Source of the DNA: Daphnia carinata
Taxonomy: Eukaryota > Arthropoda > Branchiopoda > Diplostraca > Daphniidae
Length of the DNA: 64,000 nt
Direction: 5' to 3'
Assembly (NCBI RefSeq): GCF_022539665.2
Contig: NC_081331.1
Location: 6,234,501-6,298,500 of the forward strand
Position 1 is the stretch's first letter; every line of letters starts with the position of its first letter. Below are positions 47,642-62,444 of the stretch, one piece after another. The notes under the pieces were generated by a model. It saw nothing but the letters and a program-made list of their open reading frames with translations, was not told the origin of the DNA and did not search any database. The position numbers and the translations under genes were made by a program.

Positions 47642-48386
47642 CACGAAAAATATCTGCTCCCACTACTTGACATTTAAGACCCAATGTTGTCACGTCGTTC
47701 TAATCCCCACCATCCCTAATCAGCAGTGTTCTACACTTCTACGAGAGGTTCTGCTTCTGCTGTTGCTGTTCCCTCTCATTCCCTCTTCCGTGATTACTGA
47801 TTCGCTCTTTACTTTTAAGTTTTCAGTTTTCCGTTTTATGACATAATCGGTTCTTTCTTGTCTACTTGTCGGTACTGGAACCAATCCTTGTGGCTACCAT
47901 ATGACTCTGCTTTGACCATACCAGTACATCTTGAAAGCATTTTTGCTAGTGTCTCGGCGAATGTTAGAAGTGAACAATACAAGCAGCGTTCTGTAGCCAG
48001 TGTTTCTTCTATATTTATCATATAAGACGAAATCGTATCGCATGAGTGGCTTGACCCATATTCGTAAGAAGTTTTGAAATCGAATCAGCTTTGATAACAC
48101 TTAACATAATATTTTGCTAAATATAATTTTATTTTCTTGTCAAACCTGCGTTCACAAAATAATGTAATAACATTTTGTGTGTCATCGGCTACGCAACCAA
48201 CGCAAGATACCCACTTTATCTAGAAAAGCACGGGTTGCGTAACCCACTGTGTTCATGTAAACAACAGCTAACTGTGATTGTGTGTAAATATCCACAATCA
48301 GCACAAAGTAGCAGCCAGGGTAAATTCCATTATCCAGGCTGCCAGTTTCATTTCTAGAGGAAAATTTCGGCAGAATGTGAATTAAG
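47642..48386. other. Divergent intergenic region between RASA1 and the Mpv17-like gene
   Basis: Start codons of the two divergent genes are 745 bases apart, so both promoters must lie here. Short open frames on the minus strand (around 47836-48021 and 48182-48586) resemble no known protein, and the second runs antisense through exon 1 of the Mpv17-like gene. No TATA box was recognised. Confidence 0.6.
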
Positions 48387-49135
48387 ATGTCGCGGAATCT
48401 GACCATGCTTTTCACAAAGTATCCTATTTCGAGAGGCATGGTTGTATATGCTGTACTGTGGCCCAGTTCAGATTTATTTCGCCAAGCAGCTACTAATGGA
48501 ATCCAAAAAGATAGAACGTACGCAACTGGTTTTATAGTAACTATGCTTGTTGTCTCGTATAAAATAGTTGAAGGAAAAAGCTCCATATCTAATACTTAAC
48601 ATTTATAAAATATTGGGTATAGACAATGTTCATTACATTTTGTTTGTGTTTACAGAACATCTACTGATACATCAAGACTTGCTAGGTTCTCTTTATTTGG
48701 TACTTTGTGGGTTGCACCCACAGTGTTTACTTGGGTTAAAATATCAAGCAGACTTATCCCTGGATCAAGTCTGCAAGTTGCAGCATTCAAAGCACTACTT
48801 GAGCAATTTACTTATGGCCCATTTAGCATTGTCACTTTTTATTTTGGAATGAACATACTAGAAGGCAAAAGCTCCAAAGAGGCTTGGCAAGAAGTACAGA
48901 ATAAATTTCTACCAACATGGAAGGTAATGGTGATAAATTATTTGTAGGTACTTTAATCGATTTTGTTTCACAACCATTCAAGATGGGAGTCAAGTTTTGG
49001 CCTATTGTGCAAACTTTAAACTTTGCATTGGTACCGGAAAGAAACCGAGTTGTATTTGTTGGTTTGGCAAGTTTTGTCTGGACAACTTATCTATCGTTTA
49101 TGGAAATCAGCCCGTCACAGTGCAAGAAAATCTAA
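48387..49135 (+). CDS. Mpv17/PMP22-family membrane protein (Mpv17-like)
   Basis: Small four-helix membrane protein family of mitochondria and peroxisomes, linked in vertebrates to mitochondrial DNA maintenance and reactive-oxygen metabolism. Exons 48387-48517, 48656-48923 and 48983-49135 (TAA); 183 residues, the normal family size. Family features are the N-terminal FTKYPISRGMVVYAVLW, the Asp in SSDLFRQ, RFSLFGTLWVAPTVF, the hydrophobic segment with DQ/EQ-type turn (LLEQFTYGPFSIVTFYFGM), the conserved NILEGKS, and the C-terminal signature KFWPIVQTLNFALVPERNRVVFVGLASFVWTTYLSF. The resemblance is closest to MPV17L. The first splice (AAC|GTACGC) was chosen for phase and is the weakest part of the model. 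Confidence 0.9.
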
Positions 49136-49464
49136 CCTTTGTACATTTGTCCAATTTTGCCAAATGCCATACAAATTGTAGCAATATAAATTTCTCATTT
49201 AAAAACTTTAATAAGATTTTCAGAACCATGAGGTGGTTTTAATCATTTCCTTTATTTAAAAACGGGCGACATGCATCATTTCGAAGGATCAGAAAAAGGT
49301 ACCGTTCGTCTTAGGAGAGAAGATGAAAATAACGAAATAAATGTTTGGCAGATTACTTGAAATGAATTGCATGAAGAGGGTTTATTTAGAGTATATGGGA
49401 AATTTGTAATGAATGCAAAAAGCCGCAACGTGCGGAACGGGTCACGAAAATAAAGATAAAGATT
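49136..49464. other. Short convergent intergenic region
   Basis: These 329 bases separate the stop codons of the Mpv17-like gene (+) and AGPS (-) and must hold both 3' ends, so the 3' UTRs probably meet or overlap. An AATAAA lies near 49335 on the plus strand. Nothing else seen. Confidence 0.6.
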
Positions 49465-52152
<2,688 letters not shown>

Positions 52153-55100
52153 TTGTAGATATTCTTAAAAGTTAAAGCTATCAAAAAATGCTGTAAACAC
52201 GTAAAACTGAAGAAACTTCGGCGCCAGCTTGTAAGCCTAGTCGAGGCAATACCACAAGACAACGTTTTTAAAAACAAATGGAGGTAGAAATATTATCTGC
52301 AGCACTTGCAAGAATTTCCAAGACGACGAAGACTGCCAACCGCTTGGCGGTCGCTGCAACGCTCAACTGGGCGCACTCGCTTCCAAACAACACAGACATA
52401 CCCGGCTTTTCAGCATGTCCCCAATCCCCACCCTCCTCCTCCTATCTCCCCCTCCATGTCTTTCTCTTTACACTATTCTATGAAGGTGTTTTTTTCTTCT
52501 TCGGCCTGCCCTTATCGTTTCTTGTGTATGGAGTTCCCTATTCGATTCACCGCAACCACTGTATACAGAGAGCGCCGTCTCACCTCTTAGATAAGAACTG
52601 TGTACATCCACATAGTGCTCTCTGCAAACTTCAGTCGTCAGTAAACTTCTTATATCAGCTAAAATAACCCACAGCAACCAAAGAGTAAACAAAAAAAGAA
52701 AGAAAAAAAATGCATAGATTCTGCCTGAACAGGTTTTGTTAGAATAGAACTAGTCTTATTGTGACAACATAGCCATAGATATACCTGACCATTGTTTTTG
52801 GTTTTTAGGTGAGTCTGGGAAGGGAACCTGTTAATCTAGTGTTGATCACAACACGTCACGGAATTAGGGTTAGTTATGATCCATTGATCCACCACCCTTT
52901 CTAATATCCAAATGGTCAATTCATGAACCCAATTATTGATCCCAATAGATTTCGAAATTTATACGTAAAAACAGCTTTTTACTGAATCCTTAGAGTGTGC
53001 TTTGGAGTTTTCTGAGAAGCCTTTTGTCAGCTGCTTTACGGATCTTTCAGTCGGTCCAAGTGGAGCACAGAATATTGATTGTTGGGCATAATGCCACAGA
53101 AGCATATTACCACCTTTCTTACCATAAACATTCAACAGAAAAGATCTTGTTTCTTTTTCACGTAACTGACGGTGGCAAACCTTGGGAACCTCTTGAGATG
53201 GTATTTGAAAGCAAGAACAATAAACAAAAAGAGGCATTATTATTATTGTTTTATGTCGCATTATAAAAAGTGTTCAACTGAAGAACGTCAGTGAGATAAA
53301 TAGATGTGGAAAGGCAACTGCATGTAGTACTATGTTCACCACAGTGTGCGAGGATTTTCGCTTCGACAGATGACACAAGTGAATTATTATTATAGTGCTA
53401 TTGAATGGTTCATGAATGACGGCCCTTGGCTACAGCTTTTTCCATCATGCACGTCAAAAAGACATTTGAAAGTTTTAGTTGCACATACGAAATTATATTG
53501 GGCGAGTGGGACACTGCTGTATGCGACTGGACGTTATTGCCCGTTTTATTTCGTCTTGCCATGTTTTTATTAAGGTTCTTCTGATGTGTTGTTTCTTGGT
53601 TTTCGCCTTTTATATGCTTTTGCTTATTTCGCTTTCTTTTCTTTTACTGGATATCTTTTAGGCAACGACCGTAACGACATGGGCTGCAGGAAACTTCTTC
53701 ACGAATAGAAGATATAGGAATGGGCGCCATGATGGATGAAGGAAAACATAACGACGAACGGCCCAATGTTTTATTGATCACCATGCGGCAGTCACCGTTT
53801 TCATTCGACACTTCCAGTCTGCTCAGTTCTTCTTTTTAGTCTTTTAACCCTATAGAATAAAGCTGTAACTTTAATGTATTCTATTGCTAAATAACGTTTT
53901 CAACAAAACAAAGCACGTTTCAACCTGGAATATCAAACTGGAAGTGAGTTGGCGTATGCACCGCCAAAGACCCACAGGAAATAGTTCAACGACTGTTAAA
54001 GTGAAACTTTTACGATTTTTCGCACTAGTGATATCTGAGCAATATGTGAGAGACGGTCCAATCTTAATTTTAGGCATTATAATACGAAAACTATTTAGTA
54101 TACTACCTTTAAGCTGTTAAGATAACATTTCTCTACTCGATATGCACCTTTTGATCCGAAGCTTCAGCGCCAGCGGATATTTTCTATAAGGAAAAATGTT
54201 ATAAAAAACATTTGCATATGGAGCTGGGTCAATATTTTCTAGCTTGGGTTGCTTAGCGTAAAATCAAATGTAAAAATACTTGCCTGGTTTTATTTTAACC
54301 CCTGGAGTCTATGGAGCCATTCTGGTTTTCCGAGATTCATAACAGAAGCGGCTCCGGATTGTTCTTGTTTAGCGAAGATTTCCAGGGAGACAATTTTGTG
54401 ACTCCATTTCAATTATTACGCCCTAAAATACTGCTTTATCTTAAACAAACTATGAGATAACTTTCGTTAGTGACACACTGTTTTGAATTTCTTTTATGTA
54501 ACTATAACGGCCCGCATTAGATTAAAACAACATTAAAAACAAAAAAAAATAAATAAAAATAAACAACCGGAATCGAAAGACCTGAAAATGGAAAGAAAAA
54601 GAGAAAGGAAATGTTACGAAAAAGGTCAAATTCCGCTTCCTTCTCACTCTCTCCCTCTTCAAGGGGACAGACAGCCGGACTCTCCTAGGGTAATTTTTAT
54701 TTTTTTCCTTCAGGCTACAACAGGGCCCACACGTACATTGTTCCCCTGGTCTAGGTAGACAAGCGTATGTTATTTCGTTCAATTTTTGTTTTTCTAATGA
54801 TGTGGAGACTAAAAAGGGAAACAAAAAAGAACGATAGAGCCGGTTAGCTAGTGAAAACATACCCTTTATGCTAGATGTAAAAGTATTCTATGCGTTTAAT
54901 AAACATTTTCTATCTAGCATTTCGCATGACGTTTCAAGCGTTCATTATAGTAAAAGTGCTAGATTGACGCGGACGCCAGAGGCGAGGAATTACGTCGTGC
55001 ACTAGTCATATTTGGATACGCGATGTTACCTGTGCGATGTGGCCTACTTCCAATCGTATACAAGAAGCGGTTTTCTTTTTAAAATAGTAAGCGGAACCGA

Positions 55101-58100
55101 GAAAAGAAAACGATTTAGGCCGTGAGTGGGCTCAGCCGCAGGCTAGAAGAAATCCGACAACCTTCTCCTAAATTTAACTCACAAAAAATAAATAAAACCA
55201 AAATAACTACTGTACAAGATCATACGGAACTCCGACGTTGTGCTGGTTCTGACATAATATCCGTAACCAGAAGATTTTTAAAATCACATTTCCACTATTT
55301 GTAAATAAAGGGATTCAAAATGGTTTTTAAAAAACTGTAAAAGAAAACAGAAAAAAAGGCGTGATGTGTGTAAATATGGATTCAATCGCGGGCTAGAAAT
55401 AGACACTTCTCATTTTAATTACACTTTCTTTTAACAAATCCATTCTTTGGAGCTTCCTTGATTATTTCTTCCAGGAAATACGGAAAGCGTGGGTAAAGTC
55501 AGCTTTTTCCCGTCATACGTCTAGTTGGAAAGCCATCTATAGTCCTTAACACACAACCACATGGCTTTTGTCGAATTTCATCCATAAAGACATCCGTGAA
55601 ACTATGGGCGGTTGAGGTAATAAACGTCGTTGCGAGGTCTAATCTACTTTCTTCTAATACCAGTTTCAGTTTTCGATTAACCTTTCAGAAGGACTTTTAT
55701 GTTCATTTGAAACCAGATTGTAGTTTTACCATAATTGGAGAGGTCAAGAATAGGACAAAACCGAAGTTCGTGCTATCAAAAAAAGAGTTTTTTCGGGGAA
55801 AATCCTATGCCACCAGGTACAAACGGCATTCTTGACGTCACCAACTTTTCTCTAGTGGGCGAAATACGTGACGAATGACTGATACTACTATAACACGCAG
55901 AAAATGACGAGAAACCATGCGCCTCGGAGGCAACCAATCATTATCGTAACTCTCGCCATCTGCTGGGGAAATTTTTTACTCAATGGATGAAACATATTTT
56001 TGCATTCGTTGAATCGAACTGATAAACGCGTAAAATCTTTCACTACCGCAAAATCTACCCCCCCCTTTTATTTCATTCATGCATACCACACTTGAATAAG
56101 TAAAAATTAAATATAAACGCCCTTGAAATTTTCTGTTGCCGTTGTATCACCCTAAACTATTTTCGAGATACTATATGTAAGCACGGAACGCGGAATAGGA
56201 AATTGTAATTTTCTGTAGTGCTCCAGTACTGAACCAAAAAAAAAGAAATGAAAGAAATGTTAGTTGAATTCTTGTGATCTTGCTAAGTTAATCTTGAATC
56301 TACTTTCAAAGAAGTGATAGGGCAATTTGCGCTTCTAGTCTTCCGTCCAATAAAAGTCACTTCATTAAGATGTCAATACTTCTAAAAATTCCATTGACAC
56401 TAGTTGCTGGTCGCTTGCTTTATAATAAATCTTTTTTTCTGAACTTGTCTTTCACTGCATGGTTGAAATGTTTTTTTTATATTTTGGGTAATTGATTATT
56501 CAAACAAGAACGACTCAACTGGAAAACCTGTTAAGCCACCGCAGTTCAAAAACCATTCGATAGATGGATTTATTGAAGAATTATTCCTTAGAAGTAATAA
56601 AATCCTAAACATTTTTACGCAAGTTTTTCTTTGATTTGTGTTACGCCTAGTCAATTTCCCATAAGCAAGTCATACGGGTAGAAGCCGTTGCACTCTTGCC
56701 TCACTCAACGATTTTCTGTTATCACTTCGACATTGCAACGCTTACCATTTACCTTTGGACAGTGTTTGTATGAAGCACTATTTCAAATATAGCTTTCGTA
56801 GTCGGTAATATGAAACTGGCAATTCCATGTAATAGGCTGCATTGTCATTATTCATTTATTAATGAGAAGTGATCTCGACTTTGTTCTTTTCTATATTAGC
56901 CAATATTGTAAATTTGTGCTTGATTTTTTATTTCTCACTTCCGCATTTCGTTAAATTACTGTTGCAGTATGCAATTTAAAAAAATTAGACTACTTTTAAC
57001 TGACGTAACTAAAAAAAAATTCTAGTAAAATGAATATCGAAAGAGTTTTAATTATTGGATTAAAATAACTGAGCTTCAAAAATTTTACGGGAATCTATCA
57101 CCAAGTCTCGATTGCAGTGACGTGCGATTCCAGACTTTAACACGTTGAATTTTTTCGCATGTAATTAAGTAGTATTTCTTCAGGAGAAAAAACAGCATTT
57201 TCCATAGAGTAGTCATGTCGGTTTCATACAGCCGGGACTGTTACAAACGAATCCAATTTCGTCAGTTATAGTTCTCGCGCGGAAGTCATTGTCTCAACCG
57301 ATGCCAACGCCCGAAAGCCTCTTTTGCGTTGTGATCAAATTTCGTAGGTAAAACACAGCCGTTATGGCAGAACGACGAATGGTTCCTATACCTCGCTTTT
57401 CGACGATTCGATTGCAACATTTTTCGGGTGAAAAACTACTGAGAACGACTCTAAAACGAACAAAAATGCTGAGATGATAAAAGTCGGAAAAAGGGCGAGC
57501 GTTGTCGGCCGCCATTATATTGCAATCCATTCTCAACTCGGTTTCGCCCTCTAGATTCGTTGACTCTCGTATAATAAGAATATCTAGGTTTTATTCCCAA
57601 AAACCTTGCATTTCTAAGTTATTGAAAAAATCATTTAGATGAAACAATATGCCAGACGAGCTAAATATGAAACATAACGATAAAAAATAAAAATAAACAA
57701 GCCAAAGTTATGAGTCTCCAAACGTGGCTTCGGTTTCAAATCGGATCGAGGCATTTCCCTCGCCGAGTCATCGTTTGTCGCCTCAGCGAAAACTGCAAGC
57801 AAAAATTGTCGACTTAGCAAATTAATTCATGTAATTTGTTAAATGCAGAATATGCATGTCAACATTCTTATTACACAAAAACAATGTATGTCTGTGTTTT
57901 AGTAAATAGATATCCTATATAGAGGAAACGAAAAGGATCAAAAAACGTTTCAACTCGTTTCTGTCCTTCTGAAACTGAAGAGCATAACTATTTTTCGTTC
58001 AAAGAAAAACACAACAATACTTGCTCGAATCGAACCGTGATTGACATTACCATAATCTACTCGATTCAGAGATTCGTTTAATGTAACTTTACGTTCGTTT

Positions 58101-58220
58101 CAACAACGTTTTGATATTAAAACCAGCGAAAAAAGATTGAATGTTGGGGACAAGAGAACGGTGAAAAACAAGATGGGGCTCAGCGCGCGCGCGGGACGCC
58201 CAACGTCGTTTGTGTTTCTT
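52153..58220. other. 6 kb region without a recognised gene
   Basis: This lies between the AGPS start and the left H1 inverted-repeat arm. It is AT-rich with short open frames, none of which resembles a protein I know. A 100-codon minus-strand frame at 52959-53261 has ordinary amino-acid composition and could be a decayed coding remnant. A CTCF-like site lies at 55955-55967. The AGPS promoter should be just above 52152. Confidence 0.55.
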
Positions 58221-60010
58221 CTTTGACTTTGGCTATTTCCAGAAATTCGCCAAATCAACATAAAAATTAACTGGTCATTGATTTCAATAGAAAATTCTCT
58301 GCTGAATAGAAGTATGTTAGTTTCTAAATATTTCCTTTAAAAAACAACAGTTGGCAGAATTTAATTGAAGGGCATCATTAGATCGCGAATGGACCGACGA
58401 ACGATTCAAATCTTTACGATGAAGACGAAATTTTTTCCACGTAAAGAAGAGCACACATTCTGATAGAAGAAAACATGGCCTTTCTAATGCTGTTACTTTG
58501 AAATCGATGCGACAATTAGAAATGTGTGAAATAATTGATAGAATCGGATCTACAAGCACAGTCAAGACCCAAAACTTCCAAACGGCTAGCGCATTCGGAC
58601 TTTTTCCTCCCGTTTAACTCTGAAACGTCCGCACACCGAGTACAAATAGCTGATTTCCCCCTCCAGTCAGGATTGTACTCTCTTGCTAGTAGTTTCGCTT
58701 CTCTTTTCTCTCTTATTACCACACGCCATTCTCTCACCAATCCAAGATGGCCGAAGAAACAAACGTCGTTGCTGAAACCGTTGCTGAACAGCCTGCTGCT
58801 GTCGCCGCTTCTCCTGCAGCCAAGCCCAAAAAAGCCGGTAAAGTAGCCAAATCATCGGCAGCCAAAGCTCCCGCCGCCAAAAAGACACGACCGGCTGCGG
58901 CCAAAAAGGTAGCTTCTCCCGTGAAGACTGTTGCTGCTGCTACACCGAAACCAAAGAAAGTCGCCAAGCCCGCTGCTGCTTCTGCTCACCCACCATACCT
59001 CGAGATGGTCACCAAGGCCGTCGTTGCTCTCAAGGAACGCAGCGGATCTTCCCGCCAGGCCATCCTCAAGTACATCCTCGCCAACTTCCAGGTAATTGCT
59101 ATTTTTATTTTCAAATTCAATCCATTGAAAGTTACCTAACTATCTTATTTTGTTATCCAGGTCGGCTCTGACCCCAAATCCGCCAATCTCCACTTGAAGC
59201 AGGCCCTTAAGCGTGGTGTTACGTCCGGAGTCCTTAAGAACACCAAGGTAATTTAGACTCATCAGCCTAAATATTTCGTTGAAACATTCAATTAATGTTT
59301 GAATTTCTTTTGAAATTATTAGGGTGCCACTGGCGCTGCTGGATCTTTCCGTGTTTCTGCTGAGGCCATGAAGCCCAAGAAGGTCGACAAGAAGGTGAAA
59401 CCGGTCGTTGCCAAAAAGCCTAAAGTTGTGAAGAAGGTTTCGTCCCCCAAGAAGCCCAAGGCTGCTGCCAAGAAGCCCGCTTCGCCCAAGAAGGCCGTCA
59501 AGAAAGCCGCACCGGCCGCTGCCAAGCCCAAGGTTGCCAAGGTAGCCAAGCCCGCTGCCAAGAAGGCCGCTGCCCCAGCTGCCAAGAAGCCCGCCGCAGC
59601 CAAGAAAGCCGCTGCCCCGAAGAAGGCGGCCGTTAAGGCCCCCAAGCCCAAGGTAGCCAAGCCAGCACCTTCTCCCAAGAAGGCCGCACCCAAGAAGGCT
59701 ACCGCCGCCAAGGCAGCCAAAGCAGCCAAGTCCCCTAAAGCCGCCACCAAGAAAGCCGTTGCCAAGAAATAGATACATTTCATCAGTTTAATAGCTCAAT
59801 AGCACCATCTCTTCTCAGTTTGAACTGCATCGCGATTCACTGACTTCAAAAGGGTAAACTGAAAAGCTCATTCATGAAGATCTCCATGTCGACGGCTGAT
59901 TCATCTTCAGTTCATTTGTACATTCATCATCCCCATATCTAGACATCCATTTTCATCATTATACAAAATATCTTGTTGAAAGAAGCGCGACTTGTACATA
60001 TAATATTAGC
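58221..60010 (+). repeat. Left arm of a large inverted repeat carrying histone H1
   Basis: Position x on this arm matches position about 122220 minus x on the right arm, reverse-complemented. The arm starts before or at 58221 (the partner runs off the window end) and fades in the H1 3' UTR near 60010. About 58380-59396 is nearly identical to the partner (about four single-base differences seen by eye), including both introns. Outside that tract the arms are clearly more diverged. Confidence 0.9.
58747..59772 (+). CDS. H1: Linker histone H1 (left copy), three exons
   Basis: Linker histone binding nucleosome entry/exit DNA and compacting chromatin. Exons 58747-59091, 59161-59247, 59323-59772 (TAG); 293 residues. 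The N-terminal tail is rich in Ala/Lys/Pro. The globular winged-helix domain starts at [20 protein letters not shown], continues as [17 protein letters not shown] and [16 protein letters not shown], and ends [12 protein letters not shown]. The long C-terminal tail has many [14 protein letters not shown] repeats. Two introns split the globular domain, which is unusual because metazoan replication-dependent H1 genes lack introns. An AATAAA follows at about 60016, and I see no histone 3' stem-loop, so the mRNA is probably polyadenylated. The start has good context, just after a CCAATCC sequence. Confidence 0.96.
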
Positions 60011-60436
60011 AATCTAATAAATGAAAAATGACATTATACCTTTGTGTTGTTAATTTTTCTCCGTTTTGAATTTTAACAGCTGGAACATAATATGATTTAG
60101 AAAAGATATTAAAATTACTGATACGGTTTTCTTATCTATGTCTGCAATACACAGTTTGGTTTTCTCAGAAAACAGTACATAAGCGTTTCTTTCCACACTA
60201 CTCACCTAACGCAGTATAACACTGGTGTTGGGTTGTTTAATGCCATTTGTTTCGTTATAAAATGTAACGAAGGGTAAGTTTGTCGCTATTTCGTTTGTTT
60301 CCCGCTAGACAGCGTGTACTTCTTCATGGACGTAATTTTTGGAGGGAATTTAACCAGATTTTTAACTAAATGTTATTGCACGTCTTTATTAAAGTAAGGA
60401 CATTTTCAGTCACTTTCTTTGGAACTTAGGTATTTC
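59773..60436. other. H1 left-copy 3' UTR and spacer
   Basis: About 240 bases of H1 3' UTR, homologous to but diverged from the right copy, end near an AATAAA at about 60016. The rest is AT-rich with nothing recognised, up to the proposed last exon of the small minus-strand gene. Confidence 0.6.
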
Positions 60437-62124
60437 TTAAGCAACGTCTTCTACATTTCTGTGTTGGTAAGATGAACCCACTCGTCAAAAGCCAACATCA
60501 CCACGAACTAGCCAACATAATTTAAAACGTAACGTTTTCAAAAATAAAACTTACCAACCTCGACGGCATCGCAGTGTGTATCTTTGTAGAACATACCTAT
60601 GGTTTCGACGACAATAACGATGATGGTGAACATCGCGGTCTACCTAAGTTTCTTTTCAGTCACCCTGTTTAAATATCGTCGTTCTTACTACAAATTGTTT
60701 ATCCACCGATCCTTCAACATACTCAGTGTTCGACTTTCAAATTGGATTATGAAATATGATAAAGTTTTCAATGAAGAAGTTTAAAAAACTCAAGTACAAG
60801 CGGAGAACATCTCTGTCATTTGCATTGTTTCAAGGAGACATTGCTTACAACTGCCACCTAGTGTTTAGATATAGTGAACCCTTTCAGTCTCACTAAAAGT
60901 CAGAGATGTTCTCCACCTGTGAGAAGGATGAATAAACAATCGTATGGTGTTTCGTTACCTTACAACTATGGCAGTCTTCTAAGAACATAATGCAAAAATT
61001 TGATAAATGCAGGTTACTCGAATGTTTCAGTTAACAACCTATCAGAGCTTTACCTGGAATCACATCCTTGCCCAGGAGGCTTACTGAAGGAAGGACCACC
61101 ATTTGAACAAGCTTGCCTTCCATGCTTTTACTAGCCATTATACAAAACCTAGCTCCTTGGGGACATTGCACCAAAGGACTGCCTGCAGTGATTTTGCCTA
61201 AAAACCAAAGAAAAAGTTGTATTCACCGTGTGCTTTAAAAATCAAACAAATATGAAATAATTTAAATTAAGCAAAATACTAGGGAATTTATTGTAAAATT
61301 TTGAATTTTTTTTTCAGCAGTTCGCGATGAAAAACTGTTAACTTTATTAGAACTCTAGCGGAAATTTTTCGAACTTAGCGTAATACCATCCATCAAAGTG
61401 AAATTGTTTAACACCCCTTTTAGAAAAAATAAACAACTCACCAATACTTCTAATTAATTGAAACTTTGTCAAAAGCTACAAAGATGTCGTAACTTATCGT
61501 TTAAATCCTCGGGAATTCCGAAACAAAAATGCATCTTTCTTCATAGTTGGCTGAGCCACCTAGCGAGTATGGCGATTTTAAGTACCACTACCTCTCATAT
61601 TGATGGGAAACTTCCTCCGTTTATTTTTCCTATTTTTTGTAGTTGTTTCGAGTAGCATCAGTTGGCAAACTTTACTGGGTTTGAAATTTGAATTGTGTTA
61701 AGAAAATGTCGAAGAATTGGCTGTGGTGAGAAGAGGCTTTATGCATCCGAATTTGGTAAAATTTTGAAACCAACGTTATTAGATCTCGTTTGTGGATGGC
61801 TGGTTCGATCCAAATAAGCAGAAATGATAAATCAAATATAGCAATGCGTCACTTAAAATAGTAAGACTGAAAAAAAAACTTCCAAAGTAAGAATTGTGAC
61901 CATAATAAATTAATTAAATAATATGAAACAGGACTATCGATAGATCACGGAAATAAGCATGTATCAGGATTAATATAGCAACCCAAATATCCAAACAAAT
62001 TCGAATTAATCACCTGCCCCACCAAATTGACGTTCATCAATACTTAACACTGGTACCTGGTGTTCAGTTGCATCTTCCTCTTACCCGCTAACACGATCTG
62101 TCCGTCACATTTGGACCCGTTCAT
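60437..62124 (-). CDS. Possible small four-exon gene of unknown function between the H1 copies
   Basis: I do not recognise this protein. Four minus-strand segments join in phase: 62124-62085 (starting at an ATG), 61197-61054, 60596-60555 and 60480-60437 (TAA). They would encode 89 residues, including MNGSKCDGQIVLAG, then QCPQGARFCIMASKSMEG, VVLPSVSLLGKDVIPG and MFYKDTHCDAVEV. The middle exon is the best supported: TTTTTAG acceptor, CCAG|GTAAAG donor, 144 bases open, non-repetitive protein-like composition, and phases that match both neighbours. The first exon may instead be internal, since an acceptor-like CTACAG lies just before the ATG. The last acceptor has a weak pyrimidine tract. Cysteines are frequent. 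It could be a real short gene, or part of a longer one whose other exons I missed. Confidence 0.4.
60802..60914. repeat. Short fold-back element
   Basis: GGAGAACATCTCTG (60802-60815) and its perfect reverse complement CAGAGATGTTCTCC (60901-60914) flank 85 bases. With mismatches the pairing extends outward and inward by a few bases. It could be a small MITE-like element. The loop contains a CTCF-like CTGCCACCTAGTGTT at 60851-60865. Confidence 0.55.
61198..62084. other. Spacer between H1 copies (intron of the possible small gene)
   Basis: An AT-rich 0.9 kb. It contains a CTCF-like GAGCCACCTAGCGA at 61553-61566. No other feature recognised. If the small-gene model is right this is its first intron. 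Confidence 0.5.
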
Positions 62125-62444
62125 CAAAGCTGCTGTAGTCAAACAGTCACGTTGAAAAATTATTTAAATTTCAAGGCGAACTTACTGTAAATACGAAATT
62201 TTATTTCTTAAATTGCCATTATTTATATGTACAAGCCGCGCTTCTTTCAACAAGATATTCGTATAATGATGGGAAATGGATGTCTAGATATTGGGATGAT
62301 GAATGATAGAATGTACAGATGAGTTCATGGGGCATCGGTCGCAGGTATGGAGATCTTCATGAATGAGGTTTCGATTTTCCTTTTGAAGTCAGCGATTCGC
62401 GAACTGGGAAGAGGTTACTAAGGTATTGAACTGATGAAAGGTAT

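Noticed and set aside
48182-48586. 134-codon minus-strand frame antisense to the Mpv17-like gene
   Set aside because: It overlaps the conserved coding exon on the other strand and its own peptide resembles nothing.
52959-53261. 100-codon minus-strand frame with ordinary composition
   Set aside because: Could be a decayed transposase or gene remnant, but I could not match it to any family, so it is not listed as a gene.
59140-59783. Long Gly/Leu/Ala-rich antisense frames across the H1 genes (and the mirror at 62434-62901)
   Set aside because: They are shadows of the Lys/Ala/Pro repeats of the H1 tail read on the opposite strand.
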